DNA of 64,000 bases from Candidatus Stackebrandtia faecavium (GCA_019112895.1 DXIM01000088.1:1-64000); one strand, 5' to 3'; numbered from the stretch's first letter, positions 9,475 to 18,592 are shown. The notes: generated by a model not told the origin, from the letters alone. Translations and numbers: made by a program.

Positions 9475-10239
9475 TTGTTGGGGACGATTCACGCTTTCGA
9501 GCACTGGCTGCTGAACTATCGCCGCGTGTGGCACGGCAGTCTGTTTTCCAGTTTCGTGCTGCCCGTGCTGTTCATGGTCGGCATCGGAATCAGTGTCGGC
9601 TCATACATCGAGGACACGGAGTCGCTCGGCGGCGTCAGTTACTTGGCGTTCATTGCGCCCGGCCTATTGGCGTCGACGGGACTGCAAACGGCGGCCGGTG
9701 AGATGACGTGGCCGGTATACGCGGCACTGTCGTGGGGCAACCAATACAAGGCGATGCGGTCCTCGCCGTTGACGCTCGCGCAGATCCTCAATGGCCACCT
9801 GCTATATGGGGCCATGCGCGGCTTGATCTCGATCGTGGTTTTCTGCGTCGTCATCGGCCTGTTCGGGGTTTTCGAAAGCCCCTGGGCGCCGCTGGCGATA
9901 GTGCCGTGCCTGATGACCGTGATCGCGTTCTCTAGCTGGATGTACGCCTACGCGATCAGCGCGAAATCGGAAGTGAGCCTGTCGGTGGCGCAGCGTTTCG
10001 GTGTCGTCCCGATCACCCTGTTTTCGGGTGTCTTCTTCCCTCTGAGTCAACTTCCCGACATCGTCGAGCCGTTGGCGTGGCTGTCGCCGTTGTGGCACGG
10101 TGCGGAACTGTCGCGATGGGCGATCAGCGGGATCGAGACCCCATGGTGGTGGGGCGCGCACGCCGGTTACCTCGTCCTGTTGAGCGTGCTGGGGTGGTAC
10201 TGCGCCTATACGTGCCTGCGCCGCCGGATGACCTTGTGA
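9475..10239 (+). CDS. ABC-2 type transporter permease, DrrB-like
   Basis: 254 aa with six predicted membrane segments (for example residues 24-44, 62-80, 105-135, 140-160, 172-192 and 228-246). TTG start (a second TTG follows immediately) behind AGGGGA. It retains the ABC-2 signature region near PITLFSGVFFPLSQLPDIVEPLAWLSP. It partners with the upstream ATPase and the downstream second permease; a heterodimeric membrane unit is inferred from two adjacent but diverged permeases. Confidence 0.9.
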   Translation: MLGTIHAFEHWLLNYRRVWHGSLFSSFVLPVLFMVGIGISVGSYIEDTESLGGVSYLAFIAPGLLASTGLQTAAGEMTWPVYAALSWGNQYKAMRSSPLTLAQILNGHLLYGAMRGLISIVVFCVVIGLFGVFESPWAPLAIVPCLMTVIAFSSWMYAYAISAKSEVSLSVAQRFGVVPITLFSGVFFPLSQLPDIVEPLAWLSPLWHGAELSRWAISGIETPWWWGAHAGYLVLLSVLGWYCAYTCLRRRMTL

Positions 10240-10252
10240 AACGGAGCCGTTC

Positions 10253-11050
10253 ATGACCGTGCACATCATCGACTGGTTCCGGCTGCGGAGGCTTCGCCCG
10301 GGCGCGCTACTGGAACGCAACTACACGGCGCATCGACGCGCGTGGCTGCTGATCCTGTCGGGCTTCTTGGAGCCGCTGTTTTATCTCCTCGGCTTGGGAG
10401 TGGGCGTCGGTGCGCTCGTCGGTCAGATCCCGTTGGGGGACGGACGCAGCGTCGACTATGCCGCCTTCGTCGCGCCCGCGATGCTCGCGAACGCCGCGAT
10501 GCTTGCGGCGATCACCGAAACGACCTTCAACGTCTTCAGCAAGCTGAAATGGCAGCGCCTATACGACGGGATCCTCGCGACCCCGATCAGACCGATCGAC
10601 ATCGCGATGGGCGAGGCCGCGTGGGCGCTGATACGTGGCGCGATCTACGTGATCGCTTTCATCATCGTCATGGCCCTCATGGGTCTGGCCACGAGCGCCT
10701 GGGTGATTCTGGCGCTGCCGGCGGCGCTTCTCATAGGCGCGGCGTTCGTCGGGATCGGGTTGAGCCTGTCCACGGTGTTTCGCAGCTGGCCGGATTTCGA
10801 CTGGGTCACCTCGATCGTGTTCGTGTTGTTCCTGTTCTCCGGTACGTTCGCTCCGGTCGAGTCGTATCCGACGGTGCTGCAATACCTGATTTACCTGTCC
10901 CCGCTGTACCACGGCATCGAGTTGGTGCGCGGTGCCAGTTTCGGGTTGCTCGACTGGACCATGCTCGTGCACGCGGGATATCTGCTTTTGATCTCCGCCA
11001 TCGGTATCGGTGTGGCGTCCAAACGGATGGCCAAGCGGTTGTACAAATAG
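10253..11050 (+). CDS. ABC-2 type transporter permease, second subunit
   Basis: 265 aa, ATG start behind GGAG. Six membrane segments; the region LFLFSGTFAPVESYPTVLQY, followed by LIYLSPLYHGIELVRG, is the conserved ABC-2 loop. It begins 13 bases after the first permease, so it is co-translated. Together with the two genes upstream it makes a complete DrrAB/NodIJ-like exporter with separate permease subunits. Confidence 0.9.
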   Translation: MTVHIIDWFRLRRLRPGALLERNYTAHRRAWLLILSGFLEPLFYLLGLGVGVGALVGQIPLGDGRSVDYAAFVAPAMLANAAMLAAITETTFNVFSKLKWQRLYDGILATPIRPIDIAMGEAAWALIRGAIYVIAFIIVMALMGLATSAWVILALPAALLIGAAFVGIGLSLSTVFRSWPDFDWVTSIVFVLFLFSGTFAPVESYPTVLQYLIYLSPLYHGIELVRGASFGLLDWTMLVHAGYLLLISAIGIGVASKRMAKRLYK

Positions 11051-11072
11051 AGTGCCCCGGTACCGTGAAACG

Positions 11073-11957
11073 ATGCATTGGCTGCGTCGTATAGCCGTCA
11101 CCTTCGTTGTCACGACCGCCATGTCGGTGACTGCGCTCCCGGCTGCGATGGCTACGGAGTCACCCCTGGCGTCGGTCTTGGTGTTCACGAAAGCGCAACC
11201 GCCCGAAAACGCTCACGCTGTGACGTCGGAGGCGGTGAATCTTTTGGAGATGAACGCGCGGCGTTACTCGTTCAGTATGGAAGCCACCGACGACGCGGAC
11301 GCGTTCACCACCGAGAACCTGAGCGAGTACGACGTCGTCTTGTGGCTCAACACGAGCGGTGACGTGCTGAACGCCGCGCAGCGTGACGCCTTCATCGATT
11401 GGGTGCGTGACGGCGGTGGTTTCGTCGGTATCCACGCTGCGGCACGCGCCCACCCGGGTTGGGACGAATACCGACAGCTCGTGGGGCCGAACGTGATCAG
11501 CGATGAGGACGCGGCCACGGCAGAAGAGGACGTCACAGTCGATACGTCGCATCCGTCTACCGACGACGCACCGGCACAGATCGAGTCGGTCTCGGACCAG
11601 TGGTATTCGTTCGAGCGCAACCCGATGGATCAGGCCGACACGACCATATTGGCCACGGTGGACCATGGCCCCGACGGGCAACTGCCGGTGGCGTGGTGCC
11701 GCAGTTACGGGGACGGCCGCAGTTGGTACACGGTCATGGGGCATTCCCTGTCGACCTTCGAGGAAGGCGACTACATGAGCCTGCTTCGTGGCGGTATCTG
11801 GTGGGCAGCCGACGTTAAAGGCGATCCACAAGTGTCAACGGCTGCGGCTGCTCCCCAGTGGCCGTACATGGCGTCTTTTCTGATCCTGGTGGCGTCTGTG
11901 GCCGCCGGTGGTGCCGTTGCGGTCACGAAACTCAACCGCGGCGACGGCTGGGGCTAA
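11073..11957 (+). CDS. Membrane-anchored ThuA-like (class I glutamine-amidotransferase fold) protein
   Basis: 294 aa from the ATG at 11073; the frame extends upstream into the permease gene but the signal peptide begins here. Residues 1-30 form a signal peptide ending in ALPAAMA. The ThuA core includes YDVVLWLNTSGDVLNAAQ, GGGFVGIHAAA and YTVMGHSLSTFEEG. A C-terminal hydrophobic helix (about 264-285) followed by KLNRGDGWG would anchor it with the domain outside. ThuA proteins are linked to trehalose or sugar utilisation; the exported, anchored arrangement is a variant. Function unproven. Confidence 0.8.
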   Translation: MHWLRRIAVTFVVTTAMSVTALPAAMATESPLASVLVFTKAQPPENAHAVTSEAVNLLEMNARRYSFSMEATDDADAFTTENLSEYDVVLWLNTSGDVLNAAQRDAFIDWVRDGGGFVGIHAAARAHPGWDEYRQLVGPNVISDEDAATAEEDVTVDTSHPSTDDAPAQIESVSDQWYSFERNPMDQADTTILATVDHGPDGQLPVAWCRSYGDGRSWYTVMGHSLSTFEEGDYMSLLRGGIWWAADVKGDPQVSTAAAAPQWPYMASFLILVASVAAGGAVAVTKLNRGDGWG

Positions 11958-11975
11958 CGCAGCGCGCACACGAAA

Positions 11976-12009
11976 CGCCGCCGACCGATTCAAGAACCGA
12001 TCGACGGCG
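11976..12009 (-). terminator. Rho-independent terminator for the YtxH-like gene
   Basis: A 16+16 base inverted repeat with a two-base centre. Read on the minus strand, the three non-Watson-Crick positions become G-U pairs, and TTT follows, so it suits the minus-strand gene 12024-12341 better than ThuA. Confidence 0.6.
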
Positions 12010-12023
12010 TGAACGCCTATGAA

Positions 12024-12341
12024 CTAGGAAGTGGTACTGGCGTGATTGCTGGGCCCCGGGGTGGTGGAGCCGGCGGTTTCCCAGTACTCGGGTGTGTTGC
12101 TGGCTTCATCAGAGCCCGGGCCGATCAGTTTGTTGCCGATGCTGCTGTTGCGCAGCTTGCTTTTCGCCGCGTCGGCCACCTGCTCGGCCTGCCCCTGCAG
12201 CACGTCGGTGGCGTTTTGCAGCGTCGGGTTTTCGCGGATCTTTTGAGCCGTCGCCAACAACTGTTCGTAACGCTGACGCCCGGCGCGTGCGCCAAGTATG
12301 TATCCCACCGCTGCGCCTGCGACAAATACCAATTTGTTCAT
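12024..12341 (-). CDS. YtxH-like small membrane protein
   Basis: 105 aa; start ATG preceded by AGGAGGG and GGAG. A short N-terminal membrane segment with glycine spacing (VAGAAVGYILGARAGRQRYEQL) is followed by an amphipathic helical region and a disordered Ser/Thr-rich tail. This GYxxGxRAGRxRYE pattern is common in actinobacterial YtxH-domain proteins, some of which are stress-related. No catalytic motif; role unknown. Confidence 0.8.
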   Translation of the reverse strand: MNKLVFVAGAAVGYILGARAGRQRYEQLLATAQKIRENPTLQNATDVLQGQAEQVADAAKSKLRNSSIGNKLIGPGSDEASNTPEYWETAGSTTPGPSNHASTTS

Positions 12342-12436
12342 TTGTGTCTCCGCCCTCCTGTTTCGAAACCACTGTCGCCCTATTGTGCCTGCTTTTCACT
12401 CGAGTTGCACCGGGTGTCGGGTATCGCCATACCCTG

Positions 12437-12465
12437 TTGCACCGTGCTCATAACCCTGATGTACT
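12437..12465 (+). promoter_or_regulatory. Candidate tRNA-Asn promoter
   Basis: TTGCAC (12437-12442), a 17-base spacer and TGTACT (12460-12465) end about 30 bases before the tRNA. Both hexamers match the sigma-A consensus at four of six positions. Confidence 0.5.
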
Positions 12466-12495
12466 GTGTTGCACGTCCGCAAATGCGGCGCACTT

Positions 12496-12568
12496 TCCCC
12501 GATAGCTCAATCGGCAGAGCAGCCGGCTGTTAACCGGCAGGTTGTTGGTTCGAATCCAACTCGGGGAG
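12496..12568 (+). tRNA. tRNA-Asn (anticodon GTT)
   Basis: Full cloverleaf: acceptor TCCCCGA/TCGGGGA, D stem GCTC/GAGC, anticodon stem GCCGG/CCGGC with loop CTGTTAA (GTT at 12529-12531), T arm GTTGG-TTCGAAT-CCAAC, discriminator G. CCA is not encoded. Confidence 0.97.
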
Positions 12569-12768
12569 CTTTTCATGTTCGGGATGTTGTGGGTGCTGAC
12601 CTGCTGCAAGACACGAATGTATTCCCGGCAAGATTCGTGGATCCGGCCAAATGTTTTGGCCTCGGCTGGTCCTGGTGATCCCGTTAGCCTCGCTTACCTG
12701 CTGTCGGCAGACCTCGAAGTTAAGCACTAAAGGGACTGTCTAATGGTCATCCGGTCCCGACACCGGGA

Positions 12769-13182
12769 TCAGTTGCACGGGACCGTCATCAGCCCGGGCG
12801 CGGCGATCGCCAACATGTGTCTGCGTTCGTCGCTGGTGATGACCGGCCACCCGCGCAGCTGCGCCAACGCCGCCACGAGGCCCAAAGACGTGTCGCTGTT
12901 GCACGTCACCGTGTGCGAAGCCAGTACCGCCGTCGGCACGTCGGCGAAACGGGCCGGCATCCACGGTCCGCGTGGCAGATAAAGCTGAGTCAGCCGGTCG
13001 CGGTGCCCCGAATGGGGCTGTCCCGCCCACGCCTCGTCCAACACCGGGAGCGGAACGAGAAGCGTAAGCCCTAGCGCGCGAGCCGAATCCTGTAGCGAAG
13101 CGGCGTAACGCGTGTCCGCGCCGACTTCGAGCAGGGCGGGAAGATCGATGATCCAGCCGCCCAGCCCTGTGCGGACGTTCAC
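12769..13182 (-). CDS. PIN-domain-like protein (possible RNase toxin)
   Basis: 137 aa. Its start GTG (13180-13182) overlaps the TGA of the upstream gene (GTGA), so translation is coupled. Acidic residues fall in the PIN order: Asp13 in WIIDLPALL, Glu50 in VLDEAW, Asp97 in the helix DTSLGLVAALAQL, and Asp118 in PVITSDERR. PIN proteins are metal-dependent RNases and often toxins. The assignment rests on this residue pattern and on gene pairing, not on a close family match. Confidence 0.6.
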   Translation of the reverse strand: MNVRTGLGGWIIDLPALLEVGADTRYAASLQDSARALGLTLLVPLPVLDEAWAGQPHSGHRDRLTQLYLPRGPWMPARFADVPTAVLASHTVTCNSDTSLGLVAALAQLRGWPVITSDERRHMLAIAAPGLMTVPCN

Positions 13183-13571
13183 GACTGCGGCAACGGGTAG
13201 ACGGCGAGCGCGACCGAGTCAGCGCGGACCATAGCGTCCGCTTGGGTGCGCACCTCTTCTTCCGACAGGATGTCGAGTTTGCGCAGCTCGACGGCGTAGT
13301 CTCGAGTCGAAGGAAGAGTGCCGTTGCGTTGCCAATCTCTGTGGAGTCGTTGCGCGCGTTGCCAACGTTCGAGGTCGTCTGGATCGGGGTGGGCCGCGGT
13401 GATCTCCGCCGCCCGTCGCTCGATCTCCGTGAGCAGAGGGCGGAACACAGCATCCGGGTCGACGGGGCCGAGGTCGACATGTGCTTCGTCACCGCGCATG
13501 AGACGCACGATCGTTCCGCCCGCAGCCAGGTCGAGCGCTTCGTGCACTACCCCCGGACTTTCTATGGACAT
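13179..13571 (-). CDS. Partner of PIN-like protein (putative antitoxin-like, unknown family)
   Basis: 130 aa from the ATG at 13571; in-frame ATGs at 13598 and 13610 are also possible because none has a clear ribosome site. An N-terminal portion (GGTIVRLMRGDEAHVDLGPVDP) is followed by a charged helical region with ERRAAEITAAHPDPDDLERW. It overlaps the PIN-like gene by four bases. I do not recognise the family; gene order and coupling resemble a toxin-antitoxin pair, although it is longer than most antitoxins. Confidence 0.55.
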   Translation of the reverse strand: MSIESPGVVHEALDLAAGGTIVRLMRGDEAHVDLGPVDPDAVFRPLLTEIERRAAEITAAHPDPDDLERWQRAQRLHRDWQRNGTLPSTRDYAVELRKLDILSEEEVRTQADAMVRADSVALAVYPLPQS

Positions 13572-13680
13572 CGTGGTGTAGGTGTGCGCGTGGGGCATGT
13601 GAGGCAGCATACCTTCGTTGTGACACCGGAGGGAATACCTCGGACGCACCACCAGCAATGCGATCCAGCTTTTACGTAGA

Positions 13681-14643
13681 GTGACAGCTGTGTTGCATGT
13701 CCGGATCGTGTCTCCTCAGCATTGCACCGCCGACGTGGTGGAACGGTTGCAGAACCATCGTGGAGTCACCAATGTCATCGTGATCGCTGACGTGGGGCGC
13801 AAGCCGCAGGGCGACCTCATCACGTGCGATATCGCGCGCAGACGCGCCAACGACGTCTTCGAGCTGCTCGAAGAATTCGAGGTCGAGCAGAACGGGTCCA
13901 TTGCGGTCGAACGCGTCGACTTGACGATGTCGAGGGCCGGGGGTGAATCCGATGAGGACGGGGAAGGGCGCAGCGACGACGCGGTCGTCTGGGAGGAGTT
14001 TTCTCAACACGTCGAGGAAGACAGCTATCTACGATGGTCGTTCCTGGTCTTTTTGATCGTCGCTGTCTTGATCGCCACGATCGGTGTCGCACAGGATTCG
14101 GTGATTCTGGTGATCGGTGCCATGGTTCTCGGGCCGGAATTCGGTCCGATCTCGGCGGTCAGCTTCGGCGTAATGCGGGCGGACCTTCGCACTGCGAGCC
14201 GTGCGTGTTACACGTTGTTGCGCGGCTTCGCTGCGGCTATCGCCGTCGCCGCGGTGCTGATATGGCTGTGCTATCTGGTTGGTTGGTTCACCCCGTCAAT
14301 GCTGCGTGATCTGTCCGGTCAGACCGCTTTCCTCATGAGTCCGGATAAATGGTCGGTGATCGTGGCGATGTTGGCCGGCACGGCCGGGATCTTGTCGTTG
14401 ACGTCCGATAAATCGTCGCTATTGGTGGGCGTGTTCATTTCGGTGACAACCGTCCCCGCCGCGGCCTGTATCGCGCTGGCGATCGCGCTGCAACAGTGGG
14501 ACCTGGTCGGTCTATTCGCTGCGCAGCTCGGCCTGAACCTGGCGGGGCTCGTCGTCGCCGGCTGTCTGACTCTGGCGGTGCTACGTTCCGTATGGGGCGT
14601 GGCTGGCCTGCATCGGCGCGTATGGCAATCGAGGCGGCACTGA
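13681..14643 (+). CDS. DUF389 family integral membrane protein
   Basis: 320 aa. A cytoplasmic N-terminal ACT/ferredoxin-like region of about 110 residues (LHVRIVSPQHCTADVVERL) leads into about six membrane helices. The first two carry the DUF389 signature region around LRWSFLVFLIVAVLIATIG and VIGAMVLGPEFGPISAVSFG. Function of the family is not established; transport is suspected. GTG start; an alternative in-frame GTG is at 13690. Confidence 0.88.
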   Translation: MTAVLHVRIVSPQHCTADVVERLQNHRGVTNVIVIADVGRKPQGDLITCDIARRRANDVFELLEEFEVEQNGSIAVERVDLTMSRAGGESDEDGEGRSDDAVVWEEFSQHVEEDSYLRWSFLVFLIVAVLIATIGVAQDSVILVIGAMVLGPEFGPISAVSFGVMRADLRTASRACYTLLRGFAAAIAVAAVLIWLCYLVGWFTPSMLRDLSGQTAFLMSPDKWSVIVAMLAGTAGILSLTSDKSSLLVGVFISVTTVPAAACIALAIALQQWDLVGLFAAQLGLNLAGLVVAGCLTLAVLRSVWGVAGLHRRVWQSRRH

Positions 14644-14686
14644 TTCGTGTCTCGCAACGACGAGAACGGCGACGCTAGGAGTGTTT

Positions 14687-15901
14687 ATGTTGGATGAATC
14701 GTCCCTGTCGGCGTTGTCGCGCGAACGGCTCGATTGGACGTACCGGGCGATACCGACCAGTGCGCACGGATACACCATTTCGGAATGGCTAAAGACCGCT
14801 CCTACCTTCGAGGACCTGCAGACCCCTACGCTCACGCTCGGCCGTGAAGCGCTGCAACACAACATTGCGGCGATGGCGACATGGTGCAAGGACGCCAACG
14901 TCGCCTTGGCTCCGCACGGTAAGACCACAATGGCGCCGCAGTTGTGGCGAGAACAGCTGGACGCGGGAGCGTGGGGCATCACGCTGGCCAATATTGCGCA
15001 ACTGCGCGTGGCGCGCGCGTTCGGGGTGCCGCGGGTTTTTCTCGCCAACGAGATGGTCTCTGCGTCGGCCGTATCGTGGTTGGCGGACTGGATCGATGAC
15101 GGCGCCGATGTCACCTGCCTGGTGGACTCGACCGCGGCCGTCGAGGCTATGGCGGGTGCCCTGGGAGGCAGGGACACTGTCATCGACGTGTGCGTGGAAG
15201 TCGGGGGTGCAGGCGGTCGCGCGGGTGTGCGTGACGTGGCGGCCGCGGTCGAGGTCGCCCGCGCAGTCCACACACAACCCCGGCTGCGGCTGGCTGGAGT
15301 GTCGGGTTACGAGGGAACCGTGGCGCACGGAACCGAGCAGGACTCGGTGCGCGCGGTCGACGAATTCTTGACCCGGCTGCGTCACGCACACGAAGCAATG
15401 GACTACGAGACGGACTCGCCGTTGGTGTCTGCGGGCGGCAGTGCCTATTTCGATCAAGTGGTGGAGCATTTGGGGCACCTGAGCGATACATCGGCGACTG
15501 TGTTGCTGCGTTCCGGATGTTATGTGATCCACGACGACGTCCGATATGCGCAGTCGAGTCCGTCCGCCCGCGGCCGCAGCGGCCCCAAGCTCTACCCGGC
15601 GCTGCGTCTGGCCGCCACTGTGCTGTCGGTGCCGGAACCCGGCCTGGCGATCGCCGACATCGGCAGACGCGACGTGGGCATGGATTCCGGATATCCGGTG
15701 CTGGTCGAACATCCAAAGGCACACGTCGAGGATCTCAATGACCAGCACGTCTACATCGCCGGGGACGTTTCGGCTTTGAACGTCGGCGACATCGTCAGGC
15801 TAGGAATTTCGCATCCGTGCACGACCATGGATAAATGGAATCTGATCCCTGTGGTGGATCGAATGCAACGCATCGTCGACGTGGTGCGGACCTTCTTCTA
15901 G
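14687..15901 (+). CDS. D-threonine aldolase / D-serine dehydratase-like PLP enzyme
   Basis: 404 aa; ATG at 14687 lies five bases after AGGAG (14677-14681), which rules against the GTG at 14681. The fold-type III barrel has the PLP lysine Lys79 in LAPHGKTTMAPQLW. The C-terminal SHPCTTMDKW carries the His/Cys metal ligands of the DSD1/D-threonine aldolase group. Such enzymes act on D-3-hydroxyamino acids or D-amino acids; the substrate cannot be fixed here. Converges with the SWIM-domain gene, with stop codons overlapping. Confidence 0.9.
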   Translation: MLDESSLSALSRERLDWTYRAIPTSAHGYTISEWLKTAPTFEDLQTPTLTLGREALQHNIAAMATWCKDANVALAPHGKTTMAPQLWREQLDAGAWGITLANIAQLRVARAFGVPRVFLANEMVSASAVSWLADWIDDGADVTCLVDSTAAVEAMAGALGGRDTVIDVCVEVGGAGGRAGVRDVAAAVEVARAVHTQPRLRLAGVSGYEGTVAHGTEQDSVRAVDEFLTRLRHAHEAMDYETDSPLVSAGGSAYFDQVVEHLGHLSDTSATVLLRSGCYVIHDDVRYAQSSPSARGRSGPKLYPALRLAATVLSVPEPGLAIADIGRRDVGMDSGYPVLVEHPKAHVEDLNDQHVYIAGDVSALNVGDIVRLGISHPCTTMDKWNLIPVVDRMQRIVDVVRTFF

Positions 15902-16530
15902 TTGGAGGCCCAGGCCATCGAGTCGAGCCCCTGTGCGCCGTCGAAGAACTCGGTGTACGGCAACGAACCGATCGGGATCGAAGCATCGTGCACGGTCGCG
16001 GCCGAGATGGCCGGCCGCGCGTCCCTGATACCTGACAACAGTGCGTCGCGGTCGCGTCCCCGAAGATACGGCAGCAGGAACGGATCGTCGTCGAACTCGG
16101 TCGCGAACCCGTGAACCATCGCGATGACGTGCACACAGCTGCGGCTGCGATCCGAACACGGACACCGCACCGTCAACTCGTCGCCGGAAGGAAACAGGGC
16201 CAAACCGGTTGGTTCCAGTTGGCGGTCGATGTTGGTGGGCAGCATGTCGTCCATGAGCTCGGCGAGATTGCGTAGCCGGGAAACCATCACTTCCTCGAAC
16301 GCGTGCCACTGCCCAGAAGTGAAGACCGGGAGTTGCATGGACACGCCGAAGCTTTTCCGGGGCTCATCCACCCACGCCGACAATTCACCGGGTTCGACGT
16401 GCAGAAGGTCCACGGCGTCCTTATTGACCAGGGTTCGGCCTTTGGACATGCGATTGTCGGGATACTGCAGACCGAGTGCTTCGAGCGTGCGCAACCAGCG
16501 TTTACCCCACCAAGTGCGACCGTAGATCAC
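15898..16530 (-). CDS. SWIM zinc-finger domain protein
   Basis: 210 aa. The SWIM motif is CPCSDRSRSCVHV (CxC followed by CxH) near residues 123-135. Starts with MIYGRTWWGKRWL, a common opening of SNF2-linked SWIM proteins. Overlaps the stop of the upstream SNF2 gene by four bases, so the two are translationally coupled and probably act as one complex on DNA or nucleic acid. No nuclease or ATPase motif of its own. Confidence 0.92.
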   Translation of the reverse strand: MIYGRTWWGKRWLRTLEALGLQYPDNRMSKGRTLVNKDAVDLLHVEPGELSAWVDEPRKSFGVSMQLPVFTSGQWHAFEEVMVSRLRNLAELMDDMLPTNIDRQLEPTGLALFPSGDELTVRCPCSDRSRSCVHVIAMVHGFATEFDDDPFLLPYLRGRDRDALLSGIRDARPAISAATVHDASIPIGSLPYTEFFDGAQGLDSMAWASN

Positions 16531-18461
16531 TCCGCGATCTCCATTTCAGATAGTTCGACGAGCTGTCGCAGCTGCGTATCATCCAAATTGGTGATCCAGT
16601 CCTCGCCAGTGCCCACGATGGATTCCGCCAGCGATCGTTTGCGTTCCAGGAGGTCCGCTATGCGTTCCTCCAATGTTCCGCCCGTGACGAGTTTGTACAC
16701 GTCGACTGGTTGGGTTTGGCCGATCCTGTGGGCGCGGTCGGTCGCTTGATCTTCGACGGCCGGGTTCCACCAGCGGTCGTAATGAATCACGTGGGTGGCG
16801 GCTGTCAGGTTCAACCCGGTTCCACCGGCCTTCAGGCTGACGATCAACACCGGCGGAGGCGAGCCACCGGACTGGAACTCGGCGACGAGACTGTCACGCG
16901 CAGGCTGCCCGAGCCCGCCGTGGAGGAACGGGACCTCGGAAAGCCCAAGCTCGCTGGCGAAGTGAGAGGACAGCAGCTCGCCCATGGCGCGGTATTGCGT
17001 GAATACGAGCGCCTGATGGCCCTCGCAGATCGCTTCGGACAGCATCTCGGTGACGCGCGTCAACTTCCCGGAACGGTGCGCGGTCTCGCCGCGCGGCTCT
17101 TTGAGGAACTGTGCCGGATGGTTACAGATCTGTTTGAGCTGGGTGAGTAGTTTGAGGACCCGACCGTGCCGTTCGAAACCGGAACCGAAACCGTCGTTGA
17201 GGAAACGTTGCAGCGTTGTCTTATACAGTTTTGCCTGCTCGTTGGTCATCGTGCAGGACACGATCGACTCCTGTTTAGGCGGAAGGTCCGTGGCGACGTC
17301 CGATTTGAGGCGCCGCAACAGATACGGTGCGATGATTTGGCGCAGCCTATTGGCGACTCGGGCGTCGTTGCGTGATTCGATGGGCTGCACGAAACGCTTA
17401 TGGAAACGTGACGGTGCGCCCAGTATGCCCGGGTTGACGAAATCCATGATCGACCACAGTTCCGACAGCCGGTTCTCCACCGGGGTGCCGGTCAGCGCCA
17501 CACGGTTCATAGCCGGCAACCGGCGCGCCGCCTTGGCCGTCTGCGAGGTGTGATTCTTGATCTGTTGCGCCTCGTCGAGGACGACGACGTCCCAGTCCAG
17601 TTGAGACAAAAGTGAGCTGTCGCGCAGCAGCAGGCTATAACTGGTGATGACGACGCTGCCGGGGGCGAATGAGGCCGTCGTCGCGCGATCGGGGCCGTGA
17701 TGGCGCACGACGGCCAAACCGGGTGCGAACCGGTGTAGTTCGCGCGCCCAGTTGCCGAGCACAGAGGTGGGGCACACGACCAGATGTGGTCTATCGCCGT
17801 CGCGTTCGGCGAGCAACGCGATCGTCTGCAGGGTTTTGCCGAGCCCCATGTCGTCGGCGAGGAGTGCACCGCAACGGTGTGCCGCAACACTTTCAAGCCA
17901 CGCCACGCCTTTGCGCTGGTACGGACGCAAGGTGGCGTGAACTGCATTGCCGTCATAGCTGGTTTCTTGCGCGGCAATGAGTTCGTCGGATACGTCATGT
18001 GGGGACAAATAGGTGTGTTGCAGCGCCTCATCGAAAGCAGACAACAGGGTCGCGGCCGGCCACACGGTTTCAGGTGTGCGGCATACCGCGTACGCGGACG
18101 GCGGCATCAGCTCCGCAAGTTGCGGTAGCTGCTCGGTCTTGCCTGCCAGGCACAAGACCGCCGCCACCCGCCATGCTTTCAGCGAATCGCTCAGCCGCTT
18201 CGTGACGCGCAGTTGTGCCAAGGCCGAACTCGCCTGAGATAGCGGGACGAAACGGACTGGCGAATTCGTGCAGTCCATACCGGTATCGGTAGGCATAGCA
18301 AGCGGGGTGCGGGCCGGAGCCCCCTCGGGTAGTCCAAGTTTGCGTGCCGCCTCGACGTTGTCGTCAGTGCCCCACCACACCATCATCCCGTTTTGAGGGG
18401 TCACCAAGTCAGGCAGGAACGACGCTTGGAGGGCATGAGGCAGCACCGACGCACCTTTCAT
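16527..18461 (-). CDS. SNF2-family DNA-dependent ATPase/helicase
   Basis: 644 aa. RecA1 has Walker A LLADDMGLGKTLQTIALL and a DEAQ box (DEAQQIKNH); RecA2 has SLKAGGTGLNLTAATHVI and DRWWNPAVEDQATDRAHRIGQ. Members translocate on double-stranded DNA. Actinobacterial relatives such as M. tuberculosis HelZ are longer (about 1000 aa), so the N-terminal region is short here: only about 165 residues precede the ATPase. Coupled to the SWIM protein downstream. A role in repair or chromosome protein remodelling is inferred from the family. Confidence 0.95.
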   Translation of the reverse strand: MKGASVLPHALQASFLPDLVTPQNGMMVWWGTDDNVEAARKLGLPEGAPARTPLAMPTDTGMDCTNSPVRFVPLSQASSALAQLRVTKRLSDSLKAWRVAAVLCLAGKTEQLPQLAELMPPSAYAVCRTPETVWPAATLLSAFDEALQHTYLSPHDVSDELIAAQETSYDGNAVHATLRPYQRKGVAWLESVAAHRCGALLADDMGLGKTLQTIALLAERDGDRPHLVVCPTSVLGNWARELHRFAPGLAVVRHHGPDRATTASFAPGSVVITSYSLLLRDSSLLSQLDWDVVVLDEAQQIKNHTSQTAKAARRLPAMNRVALTGTPVENRLSELWSIMDFVNPGILGAPSRFHKRFVQPIESRNDARVANRLRQIIAPYLLRRLKSDVATDLPPKQESIVSCTMTNEQAKLYKTTLQRFLNDGFGSGFERHGRVLKLLTQLKQICNHPAQFLKEPRGETAHRSGKLTRVTEMLSEAICEGHQALVFTQYRAMGELLSSHFASELGLSEVPFLHGGLGQPARDSLVAEFQSGGSPPPVLIVSLKAGGTGLNLTAATHVIHYDRWWNPAVEDQATDRAHRIGQTQPVDVYKLVTGGTLEERIADLLERKRSLAESIVGTGEDWITNLDDTQLRQLVELSEMEIAE

Positions 18462-18592
18462 GTGGCGAGGTCGAACGATAGCCTATGGGGTTTGGTGTGC
18501 GCAAATTATGGATTAAGTACCTATGAATGGGGTATGACGATTTGGACCATGTTTGCGATCACGCGTGGCCCGACCTTCGAGGAAGGAACTTA

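Noticed and set aside
12570..12768. 5S rRNA-like string (CGAAGTTAAGC near 12716) downstream of tRNA-Asn
   Set aside because: Only this short string resembles 5S rRNA; the helices and the rest of the molecule are absent, so it is probably chance.
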